NCBI GenBank assembly: GCA_023374025.1
Contig: SIJG01000177.1
Coordinates: forward strand, 47,446 to 111,445
DNA from: Heterodera schachtii
Taxonomy: Eukaryota > Nematoda > Chromadorea > Rhabditida > Heteroderidae
Direction: 5' to 3'
Length of the DNA: 64,000 nucleotides
The notes under the pieces were generated by a model. It did no database searches. It worked only from the letters and a program-made list of their open reading frames with translations, and was not told the DNA's origin. This document shows, one piece after another, positions 1 to 11,875 of this stretch. The position numbers were made by a program, and so were the translations under genes. Within the stretch, counting starts at the first letter, position 1. Each line of letters starts with the position of its first letter.

Positions 1-162
1 TGGCGGACTTCGCACTATCATTGTTCTCCCAGAAAATCAATTTATAAACAAAATTCAAAATTTCAACCGCCCAGGTCGTCTGCAATTCAACCAAATTACG
101 TAGTTCAAAAATTCCGTTTTCTTCAAAAACACAAGTTGAAAACCGCTCAGGTGTCAAGTCGT

Positions 163-450
163 TCCGATAAATGCCGCTTTGCTGCACCTCCCAGGTGACA
201 ATGGCGAGAGATTTATTTACTTTCTTCAAAATTTGCAATCCAACAATCCGTTAGCAAAATTACATTATCGTCTCGCCCAGAGACCGATAAATATACTGAT
301 AATTTCCGTTTTGTTCTTACTTTTCGCTTTTACACCCAGTACTTCACTTATAGAAAACAAAATTAAAATGCTTCTTACCTGCTTTACCAGGAGCGCCAAA
401 TAGGACAATAATTTCCGAAATAACTTAAACAAGCACTGAATTTGCTGGAC
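163..450 (-). pseudogene. possible adenylate-kinase-like relic
   Basis: This is a weak call. The first 480 bases are clearly richer in GC than the flank. On the minus strand one frame reads EIIVLFGAPGKAG, ending at 379 on a consensus donor (GCAG|GTAAG). This resembles the P-loop of adenylate/UMP-CMP kinases (VLFGAPGxGKGT) but has one extra residue. About 170 bases further on, around 165-208, the DNA gives HLSPG and then EVQQSG once one base is assumed lost. That resembles the kinase NMP-binding segment (HLSTGDLLRxEVxSG) with its middle deleted. An in-frame stop lies just before the P-loop segment, around 425-427. The frameshift, stop and deletion imply a dead gene if the relationship is real. 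A chance resemblance is the alternative. The region touches the window edge, so more may lie to the left. Confidence 0.28.
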
Positions 451-863
451 TGCCTTCACCAAAAATAAACTCAATTCAAAACAGAGTCAAAGACAACCAA
501 TTTTATAAGACCAAATAAAATAATAGGAGAGAGGAAAACCCACAAAATTATCAATTAACAAAGAACAACGAAACAAAAGAAAAATGGGGAGGGAACAATT
601 TAAAACAACAAAATGCCAATATAATTTAAATATAAAATGAGAGGTCAAAAGTCAACTTAATTACTACAGGACATTTGGTCCAAAGTCAAAAATTCTCAAA
701 AAACTTTCATGAAGTTTTTAAGCAGAGAAATTATTTAATTGGTCCATTTCAGTGGAAAAGCTGTGCTTTAACTTTTTTTAGATAATCAGATCGGCGTAAA
801 AAAATTTGTCCATGCGAAATTTAATTGTTCTAATTTTTGACATATTGTTGATCATATTTAATA
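451..863. other. gene-free A-rich DNA
   Basis: No reading frame, RNA gene or repeat unit was recognised here. Confidence 0.5.
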
Positions 864-1010
864 CAGGGCTCCCAAGTGTCCTTATTTCTAAGATTTGTCC
901 TTATTTGGAGGGGCCGGATCTTAGAAAATGAAAATGTCCTTATTTCTAAGATTTGTCCTTATTTTGGCACGACCTCCTTGTTTTGTGCTTATTCTTGGAT
1001 TTGAAAATAA
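864..1010 (+). mobile_element. CAGGG-type MITE end with internal repeats
   Basis: Starts CAGGGCTCCCAAG and holds direct repeats of TGTCCTTATTTCTAAGATTT (two full and two partial copies) around a short GC-rich spot (GGAGGGGCCGGATC). The same repeat word, GTCCTTATTTCTAAGAAAT, lies behind the CAGGG end at 62084 on the opposite strand, so both belong to one dispersed family. CAGGG is a common start of hAT-superfamily terminal inverted repeats. The right-hand end of this copy could not be found, so it is a fragment or too diverged. Confidence 0.5.
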
Positions 1011-4000
1011 AAATAACAAAAATTGAATAATTTTTTGATTTACAATCATTTTTTTGAAGCGAATATTTGAATAAATTTTAATTTGAAAAAAGTACATTTT
1101 AATTCATTTTTGTGAGTGTTCGAGTAGCAAAATATTGAATGATAACTGACATTCCAGAAATCACAATTTTAATGAAGATTAAATGAATATATTTAATATT
1201 TAATTTATATATTATTTTATTAAAATGTTATGAATATCCAATAGTTTTCTAGAAAAAAAAATTTAAATAAAAAATATCTATCAATTTTATTCCTAAAATT
1301 TTTTTGAAAATGGAATATGAATTTTTATATTTAATAATAAACTAATTTACTGATTGTTATTAATAAAGGTTGAACAAATTCTAAAACATATATTCGATAC
1401 AAAATTAATGATTAATGATTTACAAGAAAACCAAAATATTTAAATTTATACTATCTATCCGTTGTGTTGGAATTAATTTGGTTATTAACTTCAATGCAAT
1501 GAATTTATTTCGAAAAAATATAAATTATTCTGAAAAGCTTAAATTAATAAACCAAGAATTATTTTTTTCAAATCTTTTGCATTTAATGACTATGTTGGGC
1601 AACTTAAAAGTCTATTATAAATTTATAATAAATTATTTTTTATATAATTTATATTACTGTCTCACTTTCTGTTGCTTATAATTAAGAATAATTATAATAT
1701 TATTATGAAATCTTAATTTCTTATTATTAAATACACTTCATAACGCAATAAAAAATAAATCAGCATAGAAGAACAAATTATTGAAAGCTGAAAGAATTTG
1801 AAGTGGAAAAAACAAAGAAATATAAAAAAAAAATTAAGGTTTGAAAGCAATAAATTAAAATATAAATAAAAATAAATTTAAAAAAATATATTTGAACAAT
1901 AAATAAAAATACCATATAAAATTCAAAATTCAGTCAAATTGCAAATAGAAAAAATAATTTAAAAAATTTTTACAAAAATAAATTAATTTATTTGAGCAAA
2001 TCTGAATGTGTCTTAAGACTACTAACACTGTGACAAAAATATGATTAAAAATTATATATGAATACTGTAAAAATCTTCAAATGCTGCTATGATTCAAGTT
2101 TTTTCATCCGATTAACTGTTTATATTTAAAATAACTTAATTTTTGAATTTGAATTTTTTAAAAAGCATTTGTGCTCTAATTTTAGGGATTTATTTTTTAG
2201 AAAATTATAAAAAACTATGATTTATAATTTTGTTTTCCAGTTCATTAAAAACTAATAAAAAAATATTCTTTAATTAGAATAATTAAGAACATTGATGTAA
2301 TGGATAACGAAGTTATTCACTTTATAACATTTATTACTGATATTTCTTGTATTATGAATTTGTATTGATTTTTCTTTTTAAGGTCAGGGTTTTATATCAT
2401 ATACCATTTAAATTTCTAGGCCAAATTTGCATTAACGAGCTTATAATGAATGATTTAATGAATGATTTTATTTTTGGGACGAAATATTCAGCAATGTGTT
2501 ATAAATGATTAATTAAGAATATTTTTTTACTATTTAAATACAAAATTGTTTTTTTTTAGCTGGCAATATATCATTATTTTTACAATGTTCTTTTGTGAAA
2601 GAATGTAATGTTTTATATAATTTATTAAAGTGCGTTTCTCAATCTAATTTACTTTTTTTTAAAAAGTAAGCATTTTTATATGAAATTTAATGAATAAAAA
2701 TTTTTCTGTAAAGTTTTAAAATATCTTCCGTTATACCCTATATTTCTCTCATACTTTTATTTTATATATGATTTAAGTTATTCATTTTTTTCTTATATAT
2801 AAAGATATTAAACAAAAATATTTGTTTATTCGTATATTTAATTTCCACTAATTTGTATTTATCTTTGTTTCATGCCTTTTAAATATAAAATTAAATTCTG
2901 GAAAAGTTTGTTTAAAATTGTTTTATTACATGAATTTTTATTATTTATTTTATTATTTAATATGACTCAAGGTTTTGGTATTATTACTTAATTATTAATT
3001 AAAAAATGAATTATTCGAATATTTTTTAAGCTTAGAGTCAACAATGAATTATTTTTATTTTTATTCTCATCGTGAGAAAACGTGTCATGTTGTTGCAGTT
3101 CATCCGACTTCAATAAAATTTCTTTCTTTCTTTTATTAATAATTGTGAATGACTTTTTTACTATTCAATTTGATATTTTGAATAACTAAATTTGTTGAAA
3201 AGGTTTCAAATTAAATTTTTCATTTTTATTGAATTTTTTAAACCATTTTAGTTCTTATAAAATTTACCATTTAAATAACTATTATTTTTGTAAACCAAAA
3301 TTATAAAATACCCTTTCTTAAATATTTTGTTTTTTATTATACCTCAATTTTTATTGCTTCTTTTTAAAATTATTTTTTCGTAGAAACATAGAAAATGTGA
3401 TCTTAACTTTTCGCAGGCTATTATAGAATTGATTGTTTAATTGGGTTGCATAATTGGAGCTTCGTCATCATAAGTCGTTTTCAAATCAAATTTATTCATT
3501 TCCTTTTCACATTTTTCTTTCCATTTTTTTGCCCCATTAATTTGGTCACTTTTTTACCAAATTTACATTATTTTCACATGAAAGCATAATTGGCCAAACG
3601 GAATGCCCCTGCGATTGGCCATGAAAAATGCGCTTCCTTCGTTTGTATTTTAAATCAATCAACAAATTCAAACCGGTACAAACTAAATCATAAAATTTTC
3701 ATCATTTATTGAGAATTTGATTAATTAAATTTTATTCTTTAGTTCAAATAACTTTGAAATATGCAAAAGAATTTCATAGAAATTGTAATTTCAGCTCAAA
3801 AATCATTTACGAATAAAAAAAAAAAATGATGCCATTTAATAGTTTTAGCTTGAGTTTAGGCGGCTAAAAAATTTAAAACAAGTCAAATTAAAATTTTAAA
3901 AAAAATCTTGCAATGCTTTCTCCCACAATTTAATACTGTCAGCATTAAATTTTTAGAAATAACCAACTCATGATATTTATTTATCTGATTTATATATATA

Positions 4001-7000
4001 TAGATGATTCCATATTTGTTTCAAATTTTGTTACGATAAATTTATATTTTAATATTTATTTGATTTATTTTTTGTTCATTTTCATTTCTTTGTTAATTTT
4101 ATATTTTATCTAAATTATACGATCATAAATATGATAATTTCAGGAAATTCCTAATTCCTAATTTTGTGTTTTTTAAGTTTTTTTTTCCTTTTTTCTGAAT
4201 TGATTTTAAGTGCTTCACAATTATGTTTTATTTACCAAAAAGTTTTCTAATAAACTAAAATATTTTTATTTCATAATTATTAAAGTAAATTTATTTATAT
4301 AAAATGTTTTGATTTTATACCAGTTCATTTTTTATTTATTCATTAAATTCATCCTTTTTTCATGTTCCAGACTCCTTTTTTGCGATTCGTCGATTAAACC
4401 GTTTATTTATTGTTATTTTTTTGTTTTCATGTAATAGTTTTTATGTTGCAAAATGATCATAAAGATAAATTTTGCATATAAATTATTTATTTTTTGGATT
4501 TTTGATATTTTGTTAATTATGTTGTTTTTGGCATATATTTTTACTTATAAAATTTACTTATTCTATGTTAAACTATTTTATAAGGACTTCAATTTTATAT
4601 TAATTTTTTAATTAAAAATTTTTCAATAAAATTTATTAAATTTAATTAGATGTAAAAAAAGAATACACAAATCCTTCAAATAAAAAGAAAAAAAAGTGAA
4701 AATGAAAATAAAATTCTTTTAATTTTTAAAATCAATTAAAAATCGAATTGATTTGCTATTCAAAACCAAAAATTTTCTGCAGAATGAATGTTTTTTCATT
4801 TTATTTTTGCTAATTTTTTTAAAATTATGTAATGATTATTTATTTATATTTATATTAAACATTTTTATGATATTTTACATTAATTTATAGCAATTAAGAA
4901 TATTTTAATTAAATTATTTTTTAAAGTTCATCAGATAATTTTAGATATTTGAATTAATTTTTTTTTTTACTTAATAAACAGTTTCATTCATAAATATTAT
5001 CTTTCGCAAAATATTTAGATAAAAAAGATTAAATAATTAAATAATATTCAATATCAATGTTTTCTCTCTTCGTTATTTCTATCTTATTTTTCTATTTAAG
5101 TTAAATAATATTATTATTTAATTTAGTGCTCTTTCTTTATCCATCTTTATTTAATTATTTTTAAAATTACAAACTTTTTTTGACAAAAATTTCTTCAGAT
5201 TTTTCAAAAATATTATCCATAAAGCCGTGAAAAATTTGGTTTTTAATGAAATTATTAAAAAATCATAAAAACTTCTTTAAATTTAACTTCAAATATTACT
5301 CTATTGTGAATTTAAATAAAATGTTTTACACTCAATAAAACCTATATATTTAATCATTCGCAGCTAAATTTAGTTTATTATTATATTTTTTGAATTAGAT
5401 AATTTTAAATTCTCACAAAAATTTTTATCAATCTTATGGCACAACATTTCTTAGCATTTTTTTAAATCCTTAAATTATAAATTCGATTTTGAATTATAAA
5501 CTTTTACGACTTATAATTAATTATTAAAAACAATTCAAATAAGTGCATATTACTTTCTTCCATTCTCCTTATACATGTCATTTCTCCCAATTTAACGCTC
5601 TAATTAATTTATTTATAAATCTTTGTTCTAATTTTTCAGTTCTTCCAATCTACTATAGTAAATTTCTAAAATTATTTATATTTTTTAATTCAATAAAATA
5701 TTTAATTTTTTGTAATTGAATAATGTCATGCTATTTTAAACTAATGTTTTTAACAATTTTTTTATGTTGTATTTTTCTTTAATTATTTCGATGTTTTATA
5801 TAATAAATATTTACAGGTGCATTTTTCAATGCACTAATGAAAATTATTTTCAAATTTTTGAATTGAACATTTGCTAATTATGTTTGTTTATTTATATTTA
5901 TTTTACATTCAATACTGCTTTTCAGTTATAATTTTAATTACTTCATTTTTACGACATCGGTTCGTTGTCTTCAATCATCATTTTTAGTCTAATACTTTTT
6001 ATACTTAAAATATAAATGTATGCATCATTTGTTATTTTATAAAAAACTATATTTATTAAACAATATTTTCAAACTTTTTCATCATTACTAAGTTTATTCC
6101 ATTCTTTTTTAATTTAGACGGAGATATTTAAATTTTTTAAATTACCTTTTTATTAGTTTAATTTTTATTATCTCGAGAAAAAATATTTTAAAATAAGTTT
6201 TTTTTTTATATATCTTTAACAATTTTATGAAAAATCTTTAATTCAAATATATTGTACAGCGTAATTACTTTTCATATATTACATTTTTAAGGTAAAATTC
6301 ATTAATTAATTAATTTCATGAATTTGTAATAAATTTAACACGAATTCGGCTTTTTCAAGATGAAGAAGAAACAATTACTAATATCTTGCAGTTTGTACTT
6401 TGTGCATTTTACTTTTATTTATGATTATAACTAAGAACTTTTGAAATTTTGTCCGTTTCATTATGATTTTGTCAAAAAATTTTTCCTATTAATCCACAAA
6501 CAAAAGATTAGAAGGTTAAATAATTTGGTCCATTTGATTTGTAATCAAATATTTTACAGCCTAGTTGCTTTTCTGATATGTGATTTATAACAAAATGTCA
6601 AATGAGACGAAAAAAATAAATAAATAAGTTGGAATTATTTTCTTCTATATGCAATTTTTAATTAATAAACATATTTTTAGATTAAATAAAAACAAATTAA
6701 TTACTTCATTTTTCAAATAAAAAAATTTGCTAAGCCAAAGGTAAAAAAAGTATATGTTCCATTGTGAAGGCTGAAGTTATTTCATATACGTACCTAAGAA
6801 TTTTACAATACAAGGTAAAAAGCAACAATTTTGTATTTAAATTTTGAAAAAATGGTTTAATTGGTTAAATTGTCTCTTTTTAATATTTTTTTTTATTAAT
6901 TTTTAATATTTATGCATATTGATTTCTTGCTGATTATTTTGTCTATCTTAAAATTTTCTTAATTAATTAAGAATTTATATAAAACGTTCATTTTATATTT

Positions 7001-7910
7001 TATTATAAAATTTAATTTCATAAAATTACACAAATGATTTTTCAATGAAATTTTTTAAATTATAATTGATAAAACAAAATAAATTAACAAACACAATAAT
7101 ATCAAAAATTAAAAAAAGGATATTTTTGATAAATCCAGTTCTATAAATAATAAGAAGTAATGATAAAAATTAACAAGTAAAATAAAAATTAAAAAATTAA
7201 TTAGATATAAGAATGAAAAAAGAATCGGAAAACCTTCAAAATAATTAAAAAAATATTTTGCTTGAAAAATAATAAAATAATTAAATGAGACATATTTTAA
7301 ATCTAAAATTGATAATTTAAAAATAATTAATTTATTAACTATATTTCAAGTAAAAAATATAATGAAAAATTAATAATATAATTAAAAAACCAAAAAAAAT
7401 GCAAATTTTAATAAATTAGTATAATTAAATGAATAAATTTAAAAAAAAATTAAACAAATTAATTATTTATTTAACAGAAGTGAATTTGAACTACAGATTT
7501 TACAGATCCATATTCTTACCATTATAAGTTTTAGAAAAATTCAACGACAAAAATATTTATTATCTTTAGAATATATATAATAAACACACATTAAATTATT
7601 CTAAATTATAAAAAATAATTAAATTTAAAAAATGGATTTAATTTTTTTAGAAAGTTTTATGTTAATTTTACATTCATGGAATGTAAAAAAGTATAAGATT
7701 AAAAAATAAATTAGGAATTAGTGGCTAACATAAATAAAGAATGAAATATAAAAATAAAGATGTTAAATAAGAAAAATAAATAAAAAACACGTAAAAACGT
7801 CATCTATAAATTAATTTAAATTTGGTTTGTATAAATTAAATTCAAAAATGTAAATTTTAAATTTTTAAATTTTTATTTTGGTAAATTGATTTTTAAAATA
7901 GCATAAAAAC
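1011..7910. other. gene-free A+T-rich DNA, T-rich on + from about 2.0 to 6.6 kb
   Basis: A long stretch with no convincing gene. The plus strand is conspicuously T-rich from about 2.0 to 6.6 kb and then A-rich. Short higher-GC islands occur near 3030-3110, 3400-3680, 4370-4400 and 5950-5980. The first is annotated separately because it recurs. Short open frames such as 1415-1681 are Asn/Ile/Leu/Phe-rich products of composition, not genes. Confidence 0.5.
3022..3150 (+). repeat. recurrent GC-island repeat (TTAGAGTCAACA type), copy 1
   Basis: Contains TTTTTTAAGCTTAGAGTCAA, then a T-rich spacer, TTATTCTCATC, about 40 bases of mixed composition, and a tail of TTTATTAATAATTGTG. Copies at 19883-20012 (+) and 31350-31427 (-) share the head word, the CTC[AG]T block and the TTAATAATTG tail, and differ most in the GC-richer middle. 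A reduced match (TTTTAGAGTCAACA) occurs at 33130. Function unknown. Confidence 0.5.
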
Positions 7911-7933
7911 CCAAACGAATATTGGCATCCCTG
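7911..7933 (-). mobile_element. solitary CAGGG-type terminus
   Basis: On the minus strand this reads CAGGGATGCCAATATTCGTT, close to the CAGGGATGGCA terminus of the complete element at 37877-37976. No partner end was found upstream, so only the terminus is supported. Confidence 0.3.
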
Positions 7934-8057
7934 TAGAACCGATGAATGAAAGGAGAAGCGGACAAGATTGAAATATTTTACTTAAAGTAAATTTTGATTC
8001 TTAAATTATTGAGATAAAAATAATTAAATAATTTTTATTAATTTAATATAATTAATA

Positions 8058-8446
8058 GAGACCGACTAAAAAGGCACCAAAAACTGCGAAAAAGGCACTA
8101 TAAAAGGCACCAAAAAAATTGAAAAAAAGGCATGAAAAGGCACAAAAATCCCGAAAAAAATACGAAAAAAGGCATTTAAATTTTTTTATTAATGACTTTT
8201 AGAGAGCAAAAACACATAAAAATTAGCAAAAAAAATAATTAAATTTTTTCATTTAAATGATTATTAAATATTTTATAATTTTTTTCAAATTATGAAAATT
8301 TAAGGAATGAAAATCCCGAAAAAGGCAAAAAAAGGCATAATAAAAGTCAACGTAGAAGCCTCAAACCAAGTGGAAAATGTGTTATTTATGCTTAATATAT
8401 CGAAACTAGTGCGTAAAAAAAGGCAGATGCCTCAAAAGTCGGTCTC
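8058..8446. mobile_element. TAGAG-type MITE with AAGGCA repeats
   Basis: A 389-bp non-autonomous DNA transposon. Left end TAGAGACCGACTAAAAAGGCA (given here in part) and right end TGCCTCAAAAGTCGGTCTCTA are inverted: GAGACCGACT is perfect, and the match resumes at AGGCA. Both ends abut TA. The 8-bp flanks ATAATTAA and ATAATAAT are only partly alike, so the target duplication is not settled. Just inside both ends are many copies of AAGGCA/AAAAGGCAC, probable subterminal transposase-binding repeats by analogy with hAT elements. There is no coding capacity. A related AGGCA-rich patch lies at 44776-44875. Confidence 0.7.
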
Positions 8447-9463
8447 TAATAATAATCGGAAAATCATTTAGCTTGGAAAATCAAGGATTTGTTTATGAAA
8501 AGTTTGAGGAAATGAAAGTACCAAATTTATCCAAATATTTGTTTTCCTGCTCTTTTTTATTATTTGTCAATTTCGATATTTCTTGAAAGGCATTTTCTTC
8601 AGCATTTTCAATCATTTTTTCAATTGAAATATTTTACTATAAAAGTTTATGAAATTTGTGACTTAAATTAAAAAGAAGAATACTCAATTTTCAAATTAAA
8701 AAATTGAATTACTGAGTCAATTTCAATAATTTTGACATAAAGAACAACATAATGAAATGAAGAATATTGAAATTAAATAAGTATAAAATTAAATTCTTAA
8801 TAAAAAAACATCAAAGTACGCAATGATGATAAAAACGGGGTGAGGTTTCAACAACAGAAAAGAATATTCCAGGAGAAGAAAAAAGATAAATCAAAAAAAG
8901 AAACTAAAAAATTAGCTTGTAATAAAAAATTTAAGCAAAAATAACAGACTAGATTTTCAAGGCATTGCAATTTGTACGGCATGAAATTTGTGAATTTAAT
9001 AAATAATTTTTTCGAATAAAAACAAATCAAAGGAAAATTATTCCAAAAAAAAAAACTTTAATTATTCTAAAAAATTATTGTTAAGTAATAAATTATCAAT
9101 TCTACTGCATAAATAATATTATGAATTGCAAATAGATAATGTTGAAGAAAATTTTTAATATTTTTAAAAAAAAATTAGCATTATGCATTGATAATAATCT
9201 AAAAAATTCATTCTAATTTACCTTGGATCCTGATCAAAAAATTCAATTCCCTTTTTTGTAATTAATGGATTCACCTTAAAATAAATATTATGAAAACAAG
9301 CAAAGCAATTAAATAATAATGAAATAAATATACAAAATTTATTATGAATTTTGAAAATCGATGAAATTAAAACTAAACTCAATAAGTTGCAAATTCCAAT
9401 TATTTAAAGTAACTTACTTAAAAATTAAAATTATGGGTCAAAAATTCTGCCAATCTTTCAGCT
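8447..9463. other. gene-free A-rich DNA
   Basis: A-rich sequence 3' of the ubiquitin-like gene. No gene or repeat was recognised. Confidence 0.45.
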
Positions 9464-10174
9464 CTAACAGCCACAAGCACGTTGGAAAAGAATTAACGTG
9501 GACCCATTTCCGATGTTGCAATCCTTTAAAGTACGGTTGTCATCAAGCCGACGTCCTGAAACAATTTTAATTTATATGCGCAAACGAAATAACAAAGCGA
9601 TTTATGAAACGAGTTTTAAAAATATTTTTTGTCAGATTGTTATCAAAATGTTTTCAAAATTTGACGCTATAATTTTAAACGGCGAATCTCCGGAAAATTG
9701 TGCTCACTAGAGACCGCGCATCTGGGGCCGGAGGGATCTCCTCCCGACCGAATTCCGAAGACTGGAAAAACGACCGGGACGGATCCCGAGGTCGGGATCC
9801 CGAATTTAATCCCTCAGGACACGAATAAATCCCGCGGGATCCCGATCCCGTCCAATATCTAGTTGCTCACCTACCAAATTTTGTACAAAAAACTCTACGA
9901 TTACATGGGCATATTGCTGAATGAAAAGTTATTACATTTTATATAGAAAATCGCAATTCAATATTTTTGAGGTTTAAAATGAAAAATTCCTATGTGGCAT
10001 AATTTGGAAAAATAATCTACCAGCGAAAACCAGTCTTTGATGATCAATCAGAATGCCTTCAATGCGCTCTATTTTTGTTTTGATTTCCTCGATGGTGTTG
10101 CTTGGAAGAAGATCACTGAGTGTGAGTGTTCTTCCGGTCAACATTTTTACATTGATTTTAAATCCATGCCGATT
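9464..10174 (-). CDS. diverged ubiquitin-like protein, two exons (5' end uncertain)
   Basis: Exons on the minus strand are 10174-10021 and 9555-9464, and the intron is 9556-10020. The first exon encodes a beta-grasp start (FKINVKMLTGRTLTL) and continues through TIEEIKTKI and DHQRLVFA. The second begins RRLDDNRTLKDCNI, continues GNGSTLILFQRACGC and stops with TAG. The junction GCTG^GTAGATT ... TTTCAG^GA gives an in-frame Gly, recreating ubiquitin's RLxFAGxxLxDxRTLxDxNI block exactly. The protein is about 77 residues over the domain, as in ubiquitin, with one extra residue near position 18. By alignment Lys6, Lys27, Lys29, Leu8 and Arg42 are kept. Lys11, Lys33, Lys48 and Lys63 are replaced (R, I, R, N), Ile44 is Val, and the last four residues are ACGC rather than LRGG. 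Without the terminal Gly-Gly it should not be conjugated. It may be a ubiquitin-fold protein of another kind or a decaying copy. The 5' end is uncertain: a CAG acceptor precedes 10174, and a frame starting MQIKVK at 10425 lies just upstream. Confidence 0.72.
9708..9862. mobile_element. GC-rich TAGAG-type MITE inside the ubiquitin-like intron
   Basis: Starts TAGAGACCGCGCATC, ends near CAATATCTAG, and is flanked by GTGCTCAC on the left and GTTGCTCAC on the right, an imperfect roughly 8-bp target duplication. The interior is rich in GATCCCG and CCGGGA words, several forming short palindromes (GGGATCCC). It lies wholly within the intron of the ubiquitin-like gene and contributes nothing to the coding sequence. 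Similar GGGATCCC-rich patches occur at 36625-36715 and 50270-50425. Confidence 0.55.
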
Positions 10175-10257
10175 CTGTGCATGGAAAATGGAAAATGCAA
10201 TTTTAAAAAATAATAATGATGAGGGATGGGAATTTAACTCGAAAGGTACCACGGCAA

Positions 10258-10425
10258 TCATCTGCTAATTATTGATCCCACACAAATAAGGGGAAAATCA
10301 AAATAAGCAATTTTAAGGCTAATTCGAGGTGCTGAGTACGAGTCTGAGACCATCTTTTTGCGAAGTTTCGATACTTTGAAATCTCCCCAATGATCTCTTT
10401 TTTTATGTTTTACTTTAATTTGCAT
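10258..10425 (-). other. short open frame beginning MQIKVK, 5' of the ubiquitin-like gene
   Basis: This minus-strand frame of 55 residues starts MQIKVKHKKRDHWGDFKV. The first six residues match ubiquitin's MQIFVK at five positions and it stands directly upstream of the ubiquitin-like exon. It could be a decayed first repeat of a polyubiquitin-like gene or an upstream exon. After residue 6 the similarity is too weak to claim. It ends at a TGA before the first ubiquitin-like exon. Confidence 0.18.
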
Positions 10426-11526
10426 ATGTTGAAACTCTAGCAAAATAATCGTTTTTATAAACTGCAATTCTATAAATTGTTTCAAATATAATTCTTTATT
10501 ATTGACGAATTTTTTTTTTTTGGTTTTTAATAGACTTTTTGGTCATTTTTCCTCATATAAATTCCCATCCTAATATTGAATTAAAATCCATCGACAATTC
10601 TGAAAAATTGCTGAAAAGTTTTTAAAATTTTTTTTTGTAATTTTATTACGAAAAATCTCCTTAGCACTTTTTTTTAAAAATTCAGTTTGAAATTTTTTTT
10701 TTAATTTTTCGGGTGGGGGTGAGGAAGGACACTTTCATAGACCGGTTAAGAGCCGCGGTTAATCGTAATTGCCAGTCAAAAATTAATCAATTTCACACCA
10801 AAACACAAATTTTAAAAATTGATTTTTTGAGTTTATTCAAATTTTTGTAGAATTAAATAAAATATAAAATCGAAAAAATCTGAGCTGCTTTAAAATAAAC
10901 AAAACCTAAGAATCCAAAAGCTCGTAAAAAATTTCCGATTTTTTTAAAATTTTACTTTATTTTCTCGCCCTCTTTTTCCAATTCAGCATATTTGTCCAAG
11001 CAATTCTTCTGTCCTTCTTCTAAGTTTTGGATTTGTCCAATCATAGCTTAAATATTGAATAAACTATAAAAATATAATAAATTCTCTCACAAATATTTAC
11101 CTTATCAATAAATTAAAAATACTGTTTTAAAAAAAATTTTGCCGCCGAAATTACACCGGCCGAAATTTCGTTGGACAAAATTTCGCCCTTCTAAAAAAAT
11201 TTTCTAAGATTTTTTAATTTCTTAATAAAATATTCCTAAGGTTTTTTATTGAAATTTCTTATAAAAAAAGCAGAAAAAAGGCTAAAAATGAAAATTTATT
11301 AGCGCAATTTATTTTCCTAAAATGGATTTCCGGGGTTCACAGATTATCTCCTTAATTTTGACTCACATTTTCAGCCTCAACTGTTGACAGTTTGTCCTCC
11401 TCCGTTCGCTTCGCTTCACTTCAGTCCCTTCTCCAATTGCGCACACTTTCTGCTCAATTCTTCCACTTTTGAACTGATTGAATTGTCAAACAATTCTGGA
11501 AAAGTGATCAGCTTATTAATGAATTG
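10426..11526. other. gene-free DNA with short GC patches
   Basis: Mostly A+T-rich, with GC-richer patches at 10710-10780 and 11140-11195. The latter repeats an (A/G)CGAAATTTCG-like word: GCCGAAATTTCGTTGG then CAAAATTTCGCC. Another patch lies at 11335-11480. No gene was recognised. Confidence 0.4.
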
Positions 11527-11870
11527 TACTGCATTATGGTGGTAGAGATGAAATTTTTTCGCCGTTCAGCTTAGGGGGTGTTGGATTGATGACTCGTAAA
11601 ATTTGAAGTCAATCGGAAATGGGTGCACGAGTTTTGCTGCGCAAGTTTCGGGGGTGCGCGAGGGGGCGGGGCGTCGGGAAAGTACTGCTTGAAATGATGG
11701 TAGAAACGAAATTTTTTCTCCGTTCAGCTTAAGGGGTGGTGGAATGATTGCCCGTTAAATTTGGTGTCAATCCGATAAGGGGTGCGCGAGTTTTGCTGCG
11801 CATGGGGGAGGGGTGAGCGAGATTGTGGGGCGTCGGGAATGTACAGCTTGAAATGGTGCTGGAAACGAAT
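11527..11870. repeat. tandem repeat, about 156-159 bp, 2.2 copies
   Basis: Units start at 11527, 11683 and 11842, the last partial, each with TAC(T/A)GC. Shared landmarks in each full unit are GAAATTTTTTC, CCGTTCAGCTTA, GTCAATC, GAGTTTTGCTGCGCA and GGGGCGTCGGGAA. Units 1 and 2 differ by scattered substitutions, so the duplication is not recent. GC content is well above that of the surroundings. No open frame persists across the units. Confidence 0.75.
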
Positions 11871-11875
11871 TTAAA

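Noticed and set aside
10053..10268. 71-residue plus-strand frame opposite the ubiquitin-like exon
   Set aside because: It is the antisense shadow of the ubiquitin-like coding sequence.
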